From Nitrospira_G sp035457545 (GTDB lineage: Bacteria; Nitrospirota; Nitrospiria; Nitrospirales; Nitrospiraceae): a DNA stretch of 11,947 nucleotides. The stretch spans positions 1 to 11,947 of the forward strand of contig DATIBM010000076.1 in assembly GCA_035457545.1 (NCBI GenBank), written 5' to 3'. This document shows, piece after piece, positions 6,245 through 11,947 of the stretch. The position numbers and the translations under genes were made by a program. The notes below the pieces were generated by a model. The model was not told where the DNA came from. It saw only the letters and a program-made list of their open reading frames with translations, and ran no database searches. The stretch's first letter is position 1; each line of letters opens with the position of its first letter.

Positions 6245-8335
6245 AAGACATCCTCGTTGTGGTCGGCGCAAGGCCAAGGTGATCCGGTGAAGCTCTCACG
6301 AATAGCAGCCGTAGACTGCCAAAATCTCCAACGTGCGCTCAGCCTTGAATGGCTCGAACCCAACGGCCGCGGCGGGTTTGCCTCTGGAACGGTCGCGGGG
6401 CCGAATACGAGACGGTACCATGCCCTCCTATTGACCGCTCGACGACCCCCAGTCGATCGGGTCGTGCTCGTCAACCATCTTGAAGAATGGGCGGAGGTCG
6501 GGGATAACGGCCAACCTCTGTCCACCACACTCTATCCAGAGGCCGTGCATCCCGAGGGATATCGATTCTGCACAGACTTCATCTCAGATCCCTGGCCGAC
6601 CTGGACCTATAACGTCGCTGGCATAAGGATGACGAGAGAAGTGCTGTGTATCCGGGGAAGAGATCTGGTCGTGGTCCGTTGGCGGGCGGCTGAGGGCTCT
6701 CGGAACGTCGTTCTTAAGTTGCGCCCAATGCTGTCGGGGCGCGATTACCATGCGACACACCATGCCAATTCAGCGTTGCAATCGGAGGCGCAGGCGGAGA
6801 AAGGACTGGTGTCATGGCGTCCTTATCAGGATCTCCCCGCGGTCCACGCGCACCATGGAGGCGAATATTCCCATCAGCCGGAGTGGTTTTACCGGGTGCA
6901 GTTTCCGGTTGAACAAGCGCGCGGCCTCGACGGGGAGGAGGATTGGTGGTCGCCGGGCGAGTTCCGCTTGGACTTGAGCGAGACCGGTCAGGCGTGGCTG
7001 GCGTTCACCACCGAGGCGATTGAATCGCTGGAAGTTCCCGAACTGCTGGAAGCCGAACGCCGCCGCCGGGAACTGGTTGCGAGCGAGGCGCCGAAGGGAG
7101 ATCGGTTGGCGGAAGCGCTCTGGCGCGCGACGGATGCGTTTGTCGCCGAACGTGGCGAACAACAGACGGTCATCGCAGGCTATCCCTGGTTTACCGATTG
7201 GGGACGGGACGCCTTCATTTCGTTGCCGGGCCTCTGCTTGGTGACGGGGCGTTATGACACAGCGCGACAGGTCTTGCAGGCCTTTGCCGACCATGTTTCG
7301 CAGGGGATGATCCCGAATCGGTTCCCCGACGCAGGCGAGCAGCCGGAGTACAACACGATCGATGCTTCCCTCTGGTATGTGCATGCGGCGGACCGCTATC
7401 TCTTCTACTCCAAGGACGAGGAGTTCGTCCGGCTCGTGGCCTGGCCGGCGGTCAAGCAGATCATCGACGGCTATCGAACCGGAACCAGGTACGGGATCAG
7501 AATGGACGCGGATGGACTGATCACCGGAGGGGCGCCGGGGGTGCAACTTACTTGGATGGATGCGAAAGTGGGTGATTGGGTCGTGACCCCGCGTCGCGGC
7601 AAACCGGTCGAGATCCAGGCCCTCTGGGTCCGGGCGCTTGAAATAGGCGCGTCGTTGGGGACGAAGTTCGGCGAGCCGGAGTTCGCCGCCCGTTGTCGCC
7701 GGGACTGTGCGCTGGCGAGCAGATCGTTCCGGTCCAGGTTTTGGTACGAGGAGGGCGGCTATCTCTACGATGTGGTCGACGGCGAAGGCGGAGACGACGC
7801 CTCGCTGAGACCGAACCAAATTTATGCGGTGGCCTTGACCGGCAAGCTTTTGACCAAGGAGCAGCAACGGCGCGTCGTGCGCATCGTCCAGGAGCGTCTG
7901 CTGACCCCGGTCGGACTTCGCACGCTTGCCGCACATCATCCGCAGTATCGCCTCCGTTATGAAGGAGGAGTCGTCGAGCGAGACGGAGCGTACCACCAAG
8001 GGACCGTCTGGCCCTTTCTGCTCGGTCCCTTCATCACCGCCTGGGTGAACGTGTATGGTCGGAGCGAGGCGACGAGGCGGCTGGGCCGGAAGCTCCTCCA
8101 GGGCTTGGAGCGGCATCTGGAGGAATGCTGCCTCGGTCAAGTCTCGGAAATCTTCGATGCAGACCCGCCGCATCTACCTCGGGGCTGTGTGGCCCAGGCC
8201 TGGTCGGTGGCTGAACCATTGCGGGTATTGCTCGAAGATCGGTCTCCATCCCGGGCGACCAGACCGATCACGAGCAAGACAGCCGCGGGCACCGCACGAC
8301 AGCGAACGGCCACCCGGCGTTCCCGGCGAGCCTAA
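6242..8335 (+). CDS. Amylo-alpha-1,6-glucosidase (prokaryotic glycogen debranching enzyme)
   Basis: This cytoplasmic enzyme should hydrolyse alpha-1,6 branch linkages of glycogen-like glucans; its GDE_C domain corresponds to the glucosidase half of eukaryotic debranching enzyme (GH133-type). The N-terminal GDE domain begins with SLEWLEPNGRGGFASGTVAG (residues 34-53) and NTRRYHALL. The catalytic (alpha/alpha)6 domain shows GYPWFTDWGRDAF (313-325, D319 and D323), EYNTIDASLW (369-378), LTWMDAKVGDW with D440, KPVEIQALW with E457, and YHQGTVWPFLLGPF (584-597), all typical of the family. Length is normal apart from an Arg/Ser/Thr-rich tail of about 30 residues after PLRVLLEDR. The ATG at 6242 has no Shine-Dalgarno and sits in a heptamer repeat. 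The in-frame GTG at 6287 has AAGG (6276-6279) seven bases before it, so a protein starting at residue 16 is equally plausible. It is probably co-transcribed with the GH63-type gene. Confidence 0.93.
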   Translation: MKTSSLWSAQGQGDPVKLSRIAAVDCQNLQRALSLEWLEPNGRGGFASGTVAGPNTRRYHALLLTARRPPVDRVVLVNHLEEWAEVGDNGQPLSTTLYPEAVHPEGYRFCTDFISDPWPTWTYNVAGIRMTREVLCIRGRDLVVVRWRAAEGSRNVVLKLRPMLSGRDYHATHHANSALQSEAQAEKGLVSWRPYQDLPAVHAHHGGEYSHQPEWFYRVQFPVEQARGLDGEEDWWSPGEFRLDLSETGQAWLAFTTEAIESLEVPELLEAERRRRELVASEAPKGDRLAEALWRATDAFVAERGEQQTVIAGYPWFTDWGRDAFISLPGLCLVTGRYDTARQVLQAFADHVSQGMIPNRFPDAGEQPEYNTIDASLWYVHAADRYLFYSKDEEFVRLVAWPAVKQIIDGYRTGTRYGIRMDADGLITGGAPGVQLTWMDAKVGDWVVTPRRGKPVEIQALWVRALEIGASLGTKFGEPEFAARCRRDCALASRSFRSRFWYEEGGYLYDVVDGEGGDDASLRPNQIYAVALTGKLLTKEQQRRVVRIVQERLLTPVGLRTLAAHHPQYRLRYEGGVVERDGAYHQGTVWPFLLGPFITAWVNVYGRSEATRRLGRKLLQGLERHLEECCLGQVSEIFDADPPHLPRGCVAQAWSVAEPLRVLLEDRSPSRATRPITSKTAAGTARQRTATRRSRRA

Positions 8336-8412
8336 CTGATCCAGCTCTTGCCGCAACTAGGCGATCGTGGTCGTGTGCCGGCGTCCATGGGGCCGGTCGC
8401 CGATAATGGCTC

Positions 8413-8439
8413 TTGCGCCTGCCGTCAGGATGTGATACT
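8413..8439 (+). promoter_or_regulatory. Weak promoter candidate for the first lipoprotein gene
   Basis: An extended -10 (TGT then GATACT, 8431-8439, four of six) is preceded by TTGCGC (8413-8418) at a short 15-base spacing. It lies about 40 bases upstream of the ATG at 8482, in the 146-base gap after the debranching enzyme gene. No clear terminator is seen in that gap. Confidence 0.22.
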
Positions 8440-8481
8440 CAGAAAAGCCTCACAAGTTGATCTCAATCCCCAGGCGAACTC

Positions 8482-8844
8482 ATGGCACGCAGCAGAATTC
8501 CGAAATCGGAATGGTGGTTGGTGTTGGCGCTGTGTTTCTCAGCGGGATGCCAAACTTCTTCGTCTTCTACGCCCGGGCCGGCGATTGATCCCTCTCAGTT
8601 TGATCACCTCTGGAAAGCCTACACCCGCTGCATGACCAGCCGGGATTTGGATACGGCCCGCCGGCAGGCGGATCTTCTCCACCAGGCGGTGTTGCACGAG
8701 TCGGACCGTACGACCTTTCTTCCCTCCACGCTTGATCGGTACGTCGAAAAGCCGCCGACGCGGCTTGCGGCGGATCCCCGTGAATTGGCGACGGCCTGCC
8801 GATCTCATGTGTCCAAGATCGAGCACGCTCAGGCACAGCCGTAG
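8482..8844 (+). CDS. Small putative lipoprotein, paralogue of the one at 9361
   Basis: The 120-residue product has a lipoprotein signal peptide: basic start (MARSRIPK), hydrophobic WWLVLALCFSAGC with the lipobox cysteine at C23, then a Ser/Thr/Pro linker. The mature part is helical and contains LWKAYTRC (C50), an RRQADLLHQAVLHE helix, a KPPTRLAADP turn, and ELATACRSH (C106). It aligns without gaps to the second lipoprotein in this window at 27 of 75 positions, including both internal cysteines 56 residues apart, which may form a disulfide. The Shine-Dalgarno is weak (AGG). I do not recognise the family. A membrane-anchored envelope protein is the best supported statement; no enzymatic motif is visible. 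Confidence 0.75.
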   Translation: MARSRIPKSEWWLVLALCFSAGCQTSSSSTPGPAIDPSQFDHLWKAYTRCMTSRDLDTARRQADLLHQAVLHESDRTTFLPSTLDRYVEKPPTRLAADPRELATACRSHVSKIEHAQAQP

Positions 8845-9003
8845 GGAAAAAACAACCTCCAATCGGTTTGTGTTGTGCCAGCTCGCACCAGCCTCCGTTC
8901 CTGAACGAATGAGGTCATCCAGCCTCGCCGGATCGCCCGCGGCCCTTTGTAAGCATTCGGTAGCTGGTGAGACCAATCGCCATCAGAATCGGAGGAGGGT
9001 TCG

Positions 9004-9264
9004 ATGCGTTGTGATCAGTGCCGCCAAGCCATGATTCCAGCCCCGACATTCGACAGTTTTGACGAACACCTCACGTTGCGCGTGACGGTGTGGCACTGCC
9101 CCGGGTGCGGCGAGGTGGTGGAAGAGATCCTGTGTGAACCGGAGGGAGAGGCCGACCGTCCTCGGCGGATGCGCTACCCGGTGCGGGAATGGACGGGCTG
9201 TGACCGTCCCGTTGCCGGCCGATCACGGACGGGCCGTCGAACACTTCTCTCCCTTCCCTCCTAG
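9004..9264 (+). CDS. Small zinc-ribbon protein with two CxxC motifs, 86 aa
   Basis: A strong GGAGGAGGG (8991-8999) precedes the ATG at 9004. The product starts MRCDQC (C3, C6), continues with a beta-rich segment HLTLRVTVWHCPGCGEVVEE (C32, C35) and ends in a basic, Arg-rich tail without obvious structure. Two CxxC knuckles 26 residues apart are the hallmark of a treble-clef or zinc-ribbon fold, similar in layout to YgiT-type antitoxin zinc fingers, but no toxin gene or helix-turn-helix half is present here. It is cytoplasmic by lack of a signal. It stands between the two paralogous lipoprotein genes, and a C-rich stretch follows its stop. Function is unknown; zinc binding is a well-founded inference. 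Confidence 0.72.
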   Translation: MRCDQCRQAMIPAPTFDSFDEHLTLRVTVWHCPGCGEVVEEILCEPEGEADRPRRMRYPVREWTGCDRPVAGRSRTGRRTLLSLPS

Positions 9265-9330
9265 TGTCGCCATCCGTCCAACTCCCTGCATCCCTCGCCC
9301 CCTCCCAGCCTACGTTCCTCTGACCTTGTA
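9241..9330 (+). promoter_or_regulatory. C-rich, G-poor stretch, candidate rut site for Rho termination
   Basis: In these 90 bases I count 44 C and 10 G on the plus strand, in a genome where the two are otherwise roughly balanced. The stretch covers the last codons of the zinc-ribbon gene and nearly the whole gap to the next gene, and contains many YC dinucleotides. Such C>G bubbles are typical of Rho loading sites. No stem-loop followed by T is present here. Confidence 0.4.
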
Positions 9331-9360
9331 AGAACGTTCCGCCAACTTCGACTCCCCGGC

Positions 9361-9876
9361 ATGAGACTGTTGTTGCTCCTCCTCGGTTTGTCTTGTGCCG
9401 GCTGTCAGATCCCGACTGCGGTGTCGGACCAGGATCGGGCCATGACCAGCCTCTGGCACCGGCATCAGGCCTGCCGGACAACCCAGGACCGAGACCATCT
9501 GCGCCGATTGTCCGATGAATTGCATCGCGCGGCCTTGGAAGAGCAGGCAGGTCTCGTGGCCATTCCGGGGCTTCTGCGCTCGCTGGTCTCGGCGCCGCCC
9601 GTGCGAACGGCGATCGATCCCAAGGCGGTCGCGGCGGCCTGCTTGGCTCGGGCGGGCTCGCTGGCCCAAGCCGTCGGCGACCGGCCTGAGGCGGAGCGAG
9701 TCGTCCGCTTGATTGTCGAGCACTACGCCGAACCGGACTATGCGTTCTATCTCGATCTGGCTCAAGGGCGGGTGAGAAACCAGGGTGAGCAGGCCGGGTA
9801 TTCCCCCGTTGGGCCAGCCTCAGTCAGCCGGCGCCCGCCGCGCTTTGCCCATCGAATGCAGGAGCACAAAAGATGA
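9361..9876 (+). CDS. Putative lipoprotein, second paralogue, 171 aa
   Basis: A short signal peptide (MRLLLLLLGLSCAGC) places the lipobox cysteine at C15. The following domain, LWHRHQACRT to about residue 105, matches the lipoprotein at 8482 without gaps, with internal cysteines C38 and C94 again 56 residues apart. A longer C-terminal extension contains a helix (EAERVVRLIVEHYAEPDYAFYLDL) and a basic Pro/Arg-rich end. No Shine-Dalgarno is visible before the ATG, which is unusual beside its neighbours. The stop overlaps the aquaporin start as ATGA, so the two are translationally coupled. The extension could be an added partner-binding segment. The family is not one I recognise. Confidence 0.75.
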   Translation: MRLLLLLLGLSCAGCQIPTAVSDQDRAMTSLWHRHQACRTTQDRDHLRRLSDELHRAALEEQAGLVAIPGLLRSLVSAPPVRTAIDPKAVAAACLARAGSLAQAVGDRPEAERVVRLIVEHYAEPDYAFYLDLAQGRVRNQGEQAGYSPVGPASVSRRPPRFAHRMQEHKR

Positions 9877-10730
9877 ACGGGACGACCGAGGTTGTCCCTG
9901 ATCTGGCCGTCCGCCCGTCCGGATCAGCCACCGCACCGTCAGTTGGTCGGATGGTGCGCCAACATTGGCCCGAGTACCTGATGGAAGCGGCTGGGCTAGG
10001 GCTCTTCATGATCTCGGCGGCCGTGGTCACGAGCCTACTCGAGTATCCGGGCTCGCGACTCCGTCAAGCTCTTCCCGATCCGATCGTCCGACGTGTCCTC
10101 ATCGGCCTGGCTATGGGACTGACCGCGATCGGAATCATCTATTCCCCTTGGGGCAAACAGTCTGGCGCCCATTTGAATCCTGCGGTGACCCTGACGTTCT
10201 TGAAGCTGGGAAAGGTGCGGCCGACAGATGCGGTCTTCTATATTCTCGGCCAGTTTGTCGGAGGATGGCTGGGGCTTGCGCTGGCAGCATGGGTCGGTGG
10301 GACGTACCTCGCCGATCCGGCGGTGAATTATGTGGTAACGGTTCCCGGCGATGCGGGGCCGATCGTCGCCTTTGCGGCAGAGACGGTCATCTCCTGTGGA
10401 TTGATGCTCGCCGTGTTGACCCTCTCCAACCATAAAACCCTGGCCTCTTGGACGGGCGTCTGCGCCGGCTGTCTGGTCGCGCTCTATATTTCCCTGGAGG
10501 CGCCGCTGTCGGGCATGAGCATGAACCCGGCGCGCACCTTGGCCTCGGCGATGGTCGCCCATCTGTTTTCCTCCCTGTGGATCTATTTCGTCGCGCCGGT
10601 ATCGGGAATGCTGGCGGCTGCCGCGCTCTTCATGTGGGTCCGGCAAGCAGATGAAGAATTGGCCTGTCCCAAGCTGCACCATGCCAACCGCCGGCGCTGC
10701 ATCTTCTGCGGCAAACCGCCCGGAGCATAA
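9873..10730 (+). CDS. MIP-family aquaporin with Cys/His-rich C-terminal tail
   Basis: This 285-residue inner-membrane channel has six predicted membrane helices (about 35-56, 72-92, 119-141, 161-184, 190-210, 230-256) and two half-helices carrying the paired signatures SGAHLNPAVTL (N102-A104) and SGMSMNPARTLASA (N218-R221). The residue after the second NPA-Arg is Thr rather than the Asp found in glycerol facilitators such as GlpF, so a water or small neutral solute channel is more likely. The N-terminus is extended by some 30 polar residues. The C-terminal tail ends with C265-x3-H269-H270-x5-C276-x2-C279, a metal-binding-like pattern that I would not expect in this family. GGAG in the end of the upstream lipoprotein gene serves as Shine-Dalgarno, and the genes overlap by four bases. 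Confidence 0.93.
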   Translation: MNGTTEVVPDLAVRPSGSATAPSVGRMVRQHWPEYLMEAAGLGLFMISAAVVTSLLEYPGSRLRQALPDPIVRRVLIGLAMGLTAIGIIYSPWGKQSGAHLNPAVTLTFLKLGKVRPTDAVFYILGQFVGGWLGLALAAWVGGTYLADPAVNYVVTVPGDAGPIVAFAAETVISCGLMLAVLTLSNHKTLASWTGVCAGCLVALYISLEAPLSGMSMNPARTLASAMVAHLFSSLWIYFVAPVSGMLAAAALFMWVRQADEELACPKLHHANRRRCIFCGKPPGA

Positions 10731-10791
10731 GGTGCCAAAGGGAAGTCGATAGGTGTGCCGTGCAGGATCCTCAAAAGGGCAGAGGGGACGA

Positions 10792-10880
10792 CAAGCGTGA
10801 TTCGTCAGTCGTCAACCGTGAAGGTGCTCGAAGCGCGGTATTGCATCTCCTTGCCCCAGACGACTGACGAATGACGCTTG
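10792..10880. repeat. Long inverted repeat, 22-base arms with one mismatch, 45-base spacer
   Basis: The left arm (10792-10813, beginning CAAGCGTGATTCGTC) is the reverse complement of the right arm (10859-10880) at 21 of 22 positions. The arms are built from TGACGNN heptads, and the series continues to 10892 on the right. It lies in the 211-base gap between the convergent aquaporin and molybdoenzyme genes, where it could fold into a cruciform or a transcript hairpin in both directions. No transposase is near. Confidence 0.9.
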
Positions 10881-10892
10881 ACGCATGACGAT
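10858..10892 (+). repeat. Degenerate 7-bp tandem repeat, TGACGNN type
   Basis: Five consecutive heptads read AGACGAC, TGACGAA, TGACGCT, TGACGCA and TGACGAT. The first three positions after the initial base (GAC) and the following G are constant, and the last two vary. The right arm of the inverted repeat is made of the first three units. Confidence 0.8.
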
Positions 10893-10913
10893 AGGTTGGG
10901 GCGCCGCGATCAT

Positions 10914-10931
10914 CCGCCAGGCGGGCTTTTT
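10914..10931 (+). terminator. Weak intrinsic terminator candidate downstream of aquaporin
   Basis: CCGC (10914-10917) and GCGG (10921-10924) can pair around a 3-base loop, followed after GC by five T (10927-10931). The stem is short, so efficiency is doubtful, and the site is 184 bases past the aquaporin stop. It faces the end of the convergent molybdoenzyme gene. Confidence 0.3.
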
Positions 10932-10941
10932 CAGCATCCTG

Positions 10942-11712
10942 TCAGATGCCCGCGTACCACTCATAGCCCTGGTCCTCCCAATACCCGCCCTTGCCGCCGC
11001 CGAAGCCGGTTAAACTGTCGGTCAGCTCGAGCTTCATCAGGTACTTGGCGTGCTTGTAGCCAAGCTGCCGTTCAAAGCGGAGCCTGAGTGGCGCGCCGTG
11101 CGGGATGTCCAAGGGCCGGTCGTTCAACTCATAGGCCAAAATGGTCTGCGGATGGTAGGCGTCTTCCAGCGCCATGCTCTCGTAGTAAGGGACGTTGTCC
11201 TCGTCCAGATCGGCGCAATGGAACACGACATAGCGGGCGGACGGCCGTGGCTGTACCAGTTCCATGATCTCCCGTAAGAGGACACCCGTCCATTTCCCGA
11301 TCGCGCTCCAGCCCTCGACACAATCGTGTCTCGTAATTTGCGTACGGGAGGGCAGCGCCTTCAGTTCCTCCTGGGAAAAGCTGGCAGGCTTCTCCACCAA
11401 CCCGGTCACCATCAGCCTCCAGTTCCTGAAATCCTCCGAGGCGAGCGCATCGTAGAGCCGATTATTCGGGTCGGTGTTGCCGTTGGCCGGGAAGACAGGC
11501 GAAAGGTCGGCCTCCCGGTATTCCTTAGCCATGGCCGCCTTCGGCGTGAGTGCCCGCTGGACACGGTCCGTCACCCGTTCCGTCTTGCCTAGAAACCTGC
11601 GCACCCCCTCCTGGCCGGAAAGCCCGTCGCAGCCGGCAAGCGCAAAGAGGCCGGCTGCCTGCAGGCTGCGGGTCAGAAAGCGCCGCCGATTAAGGGGTGT
11701 GTCGAAGATCAT
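10942..11712 (-). CDS. Tat-exported molybdopterin-dependent oxidoreductase, lipoprotein
   Basis: The 256-residue protein belongs to the sulfite-oxidase-fold molybdoenzymes (YedY/MsrP and relatives). The N-terminus has a twin-arginine motif (R9-R10-R11-F12-L13), a hydrophobic segment and a lipobox LAGC with C28, so export is by Tat with lipid anchoring, likely on the periplasmic face. The molybdenum-ligand cysteine is C131 in TRHDCVEGWSAIGKWTGV, and the family's closing pattern GYKHAKYLMKLELTD and GGYWEDQGYEWYAGI is complete. The substrate is not predictable: sulfite, sulfoxides or other oxyanions are possible. GGAGGAGGAG (11729-11720) upstream lies within the coding end of the cytochrome b gene, whose stop overlaps this start by 23 bases, so the two are translationally coupled and should form one redox unit. 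Confidence 0.92.
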   Translation of the reverse strand: MIFDTPLNRRRFLTRSLQAAGLFALAGCDGLSGQEGVRRFLGKTERVTDRVQRALTPKAAMAKEYREADLSPVFPANGNTDPNNRLYDALASEDFRNWRLMVTGLVEKPASFSQEELKALPSRTQITRHDCVEGWSAIGKWTGVLLREIMELVQPRPSARYVVFHCADLDEDNVPYYESMALEDAYHPQTILAYELNDRPLDIPHGAPLRLRFERQLGYKHAKYLMKLELTDSLTGFGGGKGGYWEDQGYEWYAGI

Positions 11713-11947
11713 GGATCTGCTCCTCCTCCGGAAGCCGGTACCAGCCGGTGATCATGGAACGGAGATTGTTGACGAGCCCCGTCAGGATGACCTGCGAGAC
11801 GTGGATGACGATGAAGCCGACGAAGGCAAAGCAGGCGAGGAAATGAAGGGTCCGCGCGCTTTGCCTGCCGCCGAAGAGGTCCAGCAACCATGGTGCTGCC
11901 GCGTCGATCGTGGGCGACATGGTGAGTCCCGTTAGCACGATCAGGGG
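11690..11947 (-). CDS. Cytochrome b subunit (b561-like), N-terminal part outside window
   Basis: Eighty-five codons at the 3' end of a membrane-protein gene are visible, entering at the window edge with no start codon inside that can be trusted; the GTG at 11938 and the ATG at 11920 are internal by comparison with family length. A membrane segment in the visible part carries R29-T-L-H32-F and I-H46-V (numbering from the GTG at 11938), two histidines 14 residues apart, matching the final heme-ligand helix of diheme cytochrome b561/Ni-hydrogenase-type b subunits. These pass electrons between quinol and a periplasmic partner. The short cytoplasmic tail ends in EEEQIHDLRHTP and its coding sequence contains the Shine-Dalgarno of the molybdoenzyme. 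The pairing predicts quinone-coupled electron exchange with that enzyme. The family call rests on the last third of the protein only. Confidence 0.8.
   Translation of the reverse strand, partial: PLIVLTGLTMSPTIDAAAPWLLDLFGGRQSARTLHFLACFAFVGFIVIHVSQVILTGLVNNLRSMITGWYRLPEEEQIHDLRHTP

Noticed and set aside
6812..8173. Antisense open frame of 453 codons within the debranching enzyme gene
   Set aside because: It mirrors conserved codons of the real gene; high third-position GC keeps the opposite frame open.
9004..9264. YgiT/MqsA-type antitoxin of a toxin-antitoxin pair
   Set aside because: There is no adjacent small toxin gene and no helix-turn-helix domain; only the zinc ribbon is shared.

Overview
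The window is GC-rich bacterial chromosome with closely packed genes. No phage, transposase, CRISPR, tRNA or rRNA signal is visible, and no gene-free stretch exceeds about 210 bases. Gene content and style suggest an environmental Gram-negative bacterium: exported lipoproteins, a Tat-exported molybdoenzyme, a soluble GH63-type hydrolase beside a prokaryotic glycogen debranching enzyme, and TGAC-type heptamer repeats between genes. My best guess is the Nitrospirota (Nitrospira-like). That is an inference from gene content and cannot be proven without searches.

Layout. Positions 1-1497 on the minus strand hold coaE (dephospho-CoA kinase) followed by trxB (thioredoxin reductase, C-terminus cut off by the window edge). 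Divergent from these, on the plus strand, are an exported parallel beta-helix protein (1587-2618), a 61-aa unknown protein (2778-2963) and an 82-aa probable winged-helix-like protein (3175-3423). Next comes the carbohydrate pair: an 893-aa GH63/MGH1-type glycosidase (3529-6210) and a 697-aa amylo-alpha-1,6-glucosidase (6242-8335). After these are a small lipoprotein (8482-8844), a double-CxxC zinc-ribbon protein (9004-9264), a second lipoprotein paralogous to the first (9361-9876), and an aquaporin (9873-10730) whose start overlaps the lipoprotein stop. Converging from the right on the minus strand are a cytochrome b subunit (incomplete at the window end) and a Tat-exported molybdopterin oxidoreductase lipoprotein (10942-11712), overlapping by 23 bases.

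How the genes fit together. The two glycosidases probably act in the cytoplasm on storage alpha-glucans or related alpha-glucosides. The lipoproteins, beta-helix protein, aquaporin and molybdoenzyme/cytochrome pair are envelope functions. The molybdoenzyme and cytochrome b should form one periplasmic redox unit linked to the quinone pool. No substrate can be read from sequence alone.

The most unusual non-coding signal is a family of 7-bp-periodic repeats built on TGACNNN. Three copies make up the gap between the two glycosidase genes and carry the annotated start codon. Further copies form a long inverted repeat (21 of 22 positions paired) between the convergent aquaporin and molybdoenzyme genes. 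The second notable point is the pair of paralogous lipoproteins with an exactly conserved cysteine spacing on either side of a zinc-ribbon gene.
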